Shown in pieces: positions 61,163 to 64,000 of a stretch of 64,000 nt of DNA; the first letter of the stretch is position 1, and each line of letters starts with the position of its first letter. Position numbers and translations under genes: made by a program. This DNA is from JBJYIN01 sp046237015. Its GTDB lineage: Bacteria; Pseudomonadota; Gammaproteobacteria; Enterobacterales; Enterobacteriaceae. The stretch lies in NCBI RefSeq assembly GCF_046237015.1, contig NZ_JBJYIN010000019.1, forward strand, positions 1 through 64,000, in the 5' to 3' direction. The notes under the pieces were generated by a model that saw nothing but the letters and a program-made list of their open reading frames with translations, did not search any database and was not told the origin of the DNA.

Positions 61163-64000
61163 ATGCAGGTGAGCAGACGACAATTCTTTAAAATATTTGC
61201 GGGCGGCATGGCCGGAACAACAGTGACAGCATTGGGTTTTTCCCCAACGGTTGCACTGGCTGAAACCCGACAATATAAACTCTTGCGTGCTAAAGAAACG
61301 CGCAATAACTGCACTTATTGTTCCGTCGGATGCGGTATTTTAATGTACAGCCTTGGCGACGGGGCAAAAAATGCCAAGCCTTCTATCTTCCATATTGAGG
61401 GTGATCCTGATCATCCGGTGAGCCGTGGTTCATTATGTCCGAAAGGCGCGGGTCTGATTGATTATATTCATAGCGATCAGCGTCTTAAATATCCGGAATA
61501 TCGCGCACCCGGTTCGGATAAATGGGAGCGCATCAGTTGGAATGACGCATTCGACCGTATTGCCCGGTTGATGAAAGCCGATCGCGACGCCAATTTTATT
61601 GAGAAAAACGCAGCAGGTGTTACGGTTAACCGCTGGTTAACAACCGGGATGCTGTGCTCGTCAGCGGCAAGCAACGAAACCGGCATGCTGGACTTTCGTT
61701 TTGCTCGCGCACTGGGTATGTTGGGGATAGACACTCAGGCGCGGTTGTGCCATGCCCCGAGTGTTGCCGCGTTGGCGCCTACCTTTGGCCGCGGTGCCAT
61801 GACCAACAACTGGGTGGATATTAAGAATGCCAACATTGTATTGGTCATGGGCGGTAACCCGGCGGAAGCGCATCCGGTTGGCTTTAAGTGGGCGGTAGAA
61901 GCAAAAATCAAAAACGGGGCCAAACTGATTGTCGTCGATCCCCGTTTTAACCGTACCGCATCGGTAGCTGACTTGTATGCCCCGATCCGAGCGGGAGCGG
62001 ACATTACCTTTTTGCTTGGCGTGGTTCATTATCTGTTGAGCAATAACAAAGTGCAGATGGAGTATGTGAAGTCATACACCAATGCCAGCCTGCTGATTCG
62101 TGAAGATTACCATTTCGACGATGGTATTTTCAGCGGATATGATCCAGAGGCGCGTAAATATGACCGCACCTCATGGCAATATGAACTGGACGAGAATGGT
62201 TTTGCCAAACGCGATCTGACCTTGACCGACCCTCGTTGCGTCTGGAATTTGCTCAAACAGCATGTTAGCCGTTATACGCCGGACGTTGTCTCCAATATCT
62301 GTGGTACACCGAAAGATGAATTCCTGACGATTTGCGAGCTGTTAGCTTCCACCTGTGTACCCGACAGAACCGCCACCATTCTGTATGCGCTTGGCTGGAC
62401 GCAGCATACGACGGGATCGCAAATGATCCGTGCAGCGGGCATGATTCAACTGTTGCTGGGTAATATTGGCATGATCGGCGGCGGCATCAATGCCTTACGT
62501 GGTCACTCCAACATTCAGGGCTATACCGATCTCGGACTGTTGTCTCTGCGTTTGCCAGGATACATGGATTTACCTTCGGAAAAGCAAACCACGCTACAAG
62601 ACTATCTGGGGCAAATTACACCCAAAGCGTTGTTACCTGAGCAGGTTAACTACTGGAAAAACACGCCTAAATTCTTTATTAGCCTGATGAAAAGTCTGTA
62701 TGGCGATAAAGCGCAGAAAGAAAACAATTGGGGTTTTGACTGGTTGCCGAAGTGGGATCAAAGCTATGACGCGCTGAATTATACGCAGCGTATGATCGAC
62801 GGTAAGGTAAACGGCTATATTGCTCAGGGATTTAACCCGATTGCGGCCTTTGCGGATTCCAACAAAGCGCGTGATGCACTGAAAAAGCTGAAATTTCTGG
62901 TCATCATCGATCCGCTGGCGACGGAAACCTCTAATTTCTGGCAGAACCACGGCGAATTAAATGATGTCGATCCTGCTCAAATTCAAACCGAAGTATTCCG
63001 CTTGCCGTCTAGCTGTTTTGCGGAAGAAAACGGTTCGATAGTCAATTCCGGGCGCTGGTTACAGTGGCACTATAAAGGTGCGGAACCACCAGCAGAAGCG
63101 CTACACGATGGCGTGATCCTGGCGGGGATTTTCCTGCGATTGCGGGAAATGTATGAGAAAGAGGGAGGTGCTAACCCTGAGCCGTTGCTCAATATGGCGT
63201 GGAACTACCTGAATCCGGAAGATCCTTCGGCAGAAGAAGTTGCCAGAGAAGGAAATGGCTATGCTCTTGCAGACCTTCATGATGAGCAGGGTAATCTGAT
63301 TCTGAAAAAAGGACAGTTGCTGTCTGATTTTTCTCAGTTGCGTGATGACGGTACCACAGCGAGTTTTTGTTGGGTGTATGCCGGTTGCTGGACCGAGCAG
63401 GGTAACCAGATGGCACGGCGCGATAACGCCGATCCGTCCGGTTTGGGCAGTACGCTCGGTTGGGCATGGGCGTGGCCACAAAATCGCCGCATTCTTTACA
63501 ATCGTGCCTCTGCCGATGAACAGGGGAAACCGTGGGATCCGAAACGCGTTCTGATCCACTGGGACGGTCAGCGCTGGACGGGGATCGATACGCCGGACTA
63601 TGGGAATGCCGCGCCGGGCAGCGGTGTCGGCCCCTTTATTTTGCAGGCCGAAGGGCTTGGTCGTCTGTTCAGCATCGATAAAATGACCGACGGTCCGTTC
63701 CCGGAACACTATGAGCCGATGGAATCGCCGTTGGCGAAAAACCCACTGCATGAAAATACGCGAGTAAATCCTGTCGCCCGCTTGTATGAACCCGATCGGC
63801 TGCGGTTGGGCCATGCGGCGGATTATCCGTATGTTGCCACCACCTATTCGATCACCGAATTATTCCGTCATTGGACAAAACACGCACGTCTGAATGCCAT
63901 CGTTCAGCCGGAACAGTTTGTCGAGATCGGTGAAGCATTGGCGGAACAAAAAGGAATTCGTGCGGGCGATACGGTGAAGCTCAGTAGTAAACGGGGTTAC
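61163..64000 (+). CDS. formate dehydrogenase-N/O alpha subunit (partial), Cys in place of Sec
   Basis: The frame is open to the window end (946 codons; the family has ~1015). It closely follows E. coli FdoG/FdnG, with a Tat signal (SRRQFFKIFAGG), a [4Fe-4S] motif (CTYCSVGCG...GSLCPKGAG) and molybdopterin-binding segments (MGGNPAEAHPVGF; LRGHSNIQG; NHGELNDVD). Residue 196, TGA/selenocysteine in E. coli (RVUHGP), is TGC here (RLCHAP, codon 61748-61750), so a cysteine ligates molybdenum. The enzyme oxidises formate in the periplasm and feeds the quinone pool. The beta and gamma subunit genes should follow beyond the window. Confidence 0.94.
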   Translation, partial: MQVSRRQFFKIFAGGMAGTTVTALGFSPTVALAETRQYKLLRAKETRNNCTYCSVGCGILMYSLGDGAKNAKPSIFHIEGDPDHPVSRGSLCPKGAGLIDYIHSDQRLKYPEYRAPGSDKWERISWNDAFDRIARLMKADRDANFIEKNAAGVTVNRWLTTGMLCSSAASNETGMLDFRFARALGMLGIDTQARLCHAPSVAALAPTFGRGAMTNNWVDIKNANIVLVMGGNPAEAHPVGFKWAVEAKIKNGAKLIVVDPRFNRTASVADLYAPIRAGADITFLLGVVHYLLSNNKVQMEYVKSYTNASLLIREDYHFDDGIFSGYDPEARKYDRTSWQYELDENGFAKRDLTLTDPRCVWNLLKQHVSRYTPDVVSNICGTPKDEFLTICELLASTCVPDRTATILYALGWTQHTTGSQMIRAAGMIQLLLGNIGMIGGGINALRGHSNIQGYTDLGLLSLRLPGYMDLPSEKQTTLQDYLGQITPKALLPEQVNYWKNTPKFFISLMKSLYGDKAQKENNWGFDWLPKWDQSYDALNYTQRMIDGKVNGYIAQGFNPIAAFADSNKARDALKKLKFLVIIDPLATETSNFWQNHGELNDVDPAQIQTEVFRLPSSCFAEENGSIVNSGRWLQWHYKGAEPPAEALHDGVILAGIFLRLREMYEKEGGANPEPLLNMAWNYLNPEDPSAEEVAREGNGYALADLHDEQGNLILKKGQLLSDFSQLRDDGTTASFCWVYAGCWTEQGNQMARRDNADPSGLGSTLGWAWAWPQNRRILYNRASADEQGKPWDPKRVLIHWDGQRWTGIDTPDYGNAAPGSGVGPFILQAEGLGRLFSIDKMTDGPFPEHYEPMESPLAKNPLHENTRVNPVARLYEPDRLRLGHAADYPYVATTYSITELFRHWTKHARLNAIVQPEQFVEIGEALAEQKGIRAGDTVKLSSKRGY

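Noticed and set aside
61748..61750. UGA selenocysteine codon expected in fdnG/fdoG
   Set aside because: The codon is TGC, and the frame needs no recoding.

Overview
The window looks like the chromosome of a soft-rot enterobacterium (Pectobacteriaceae; Pectobacterium or a close relative such as Brenneria). This is inferred from enterobacterial-type hyb, hyp, tre, ybiT, ylaC and fdo/fdn proteins, the T6SS gene order, and a dispersed repeat with TATACCC...GGGTATA ends of the kind seen in this group. No tRNA, rRNA, CRISPR array, prophage or intact insertion sequence was seen.

Region 1 (1-4975) is an accessory toxin/immunity graveyard. It holds the 3' end of an unidentified gene carrying a 7-bp tandem repeat, then DUF3396-type and Imm71/72-like immunity genes joined by an almost identical 3' tail, one frameshifted and truncated DUF3396 copy, a start-codon stub, and an AT-rich exported-protein gene. 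Region 2 (4976-17402) is a T6SS delivery module: VgrG, a DUF4123 adaptor, a large MIX/VasX-like pore-forming effector, four tandem paralogous membrane proteins that are probably immunity proteins, a lipoprotein, a small membrane protein and a PAAR spike tip. Region 3 (17409-30508) is the T6SS structural block: a membrane protein, TssM, TssA, TssF, TssG, TssJ, TssE and a VasL/TagA-like protein, then a DUF6708 protein and a small membrane protein. The remaining core genes (tssB, C, D, H, K, L) are not in the window and presumably lie upstream.

Region 4 (30535-36969) contains treB-treC (trehalose PTS and trehalose-6-phosphate hydrolase), a 32-residue small ORF preceded by two CRP-like palindromes, a PhzF-family protein and the ABC-F ATPase YbiT. 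Region 5 (37469-50080) is one long anaerobic operon, hybOABCDE-hypABCDEF, encoding a hydrogenase-2 type uptake [NiFe] hydrogenase together with its complete maturation set. It sits behind a perfect FNR box. Region 6 (50186-52555) holds a DUF1266-like membrane protein and two lipoproteins of unknown role. Region 7 (52616-58557) is a haem locus: the TonB-dependent receptor HmuR and binding protein HmuT (Fur box upstream), divergent from the anaerobic haem-degradation genes hutW/chuW, hutX/chuX and chuY. Region 8 (58741-64000) has ylaC, a class I glutamine amidotransferase, a zinc-ribbon-like protein and the start of a formate dehydrogenase-N/O alpha subunit in which the expected selenocysteine 196 is an ordinary cysteine codon.

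Two themes stand out. First, simple-sequence repeats sit inside T6SS-associated coding regions (heptanucleotide x7, G10, (TC)8), and recombination within the immunity arrays is evident. Second, anaerobic respiration genes (hydrogenase-2, formate dehydrogenase, anaerobic haem breakdown) are clustered in one stretch.
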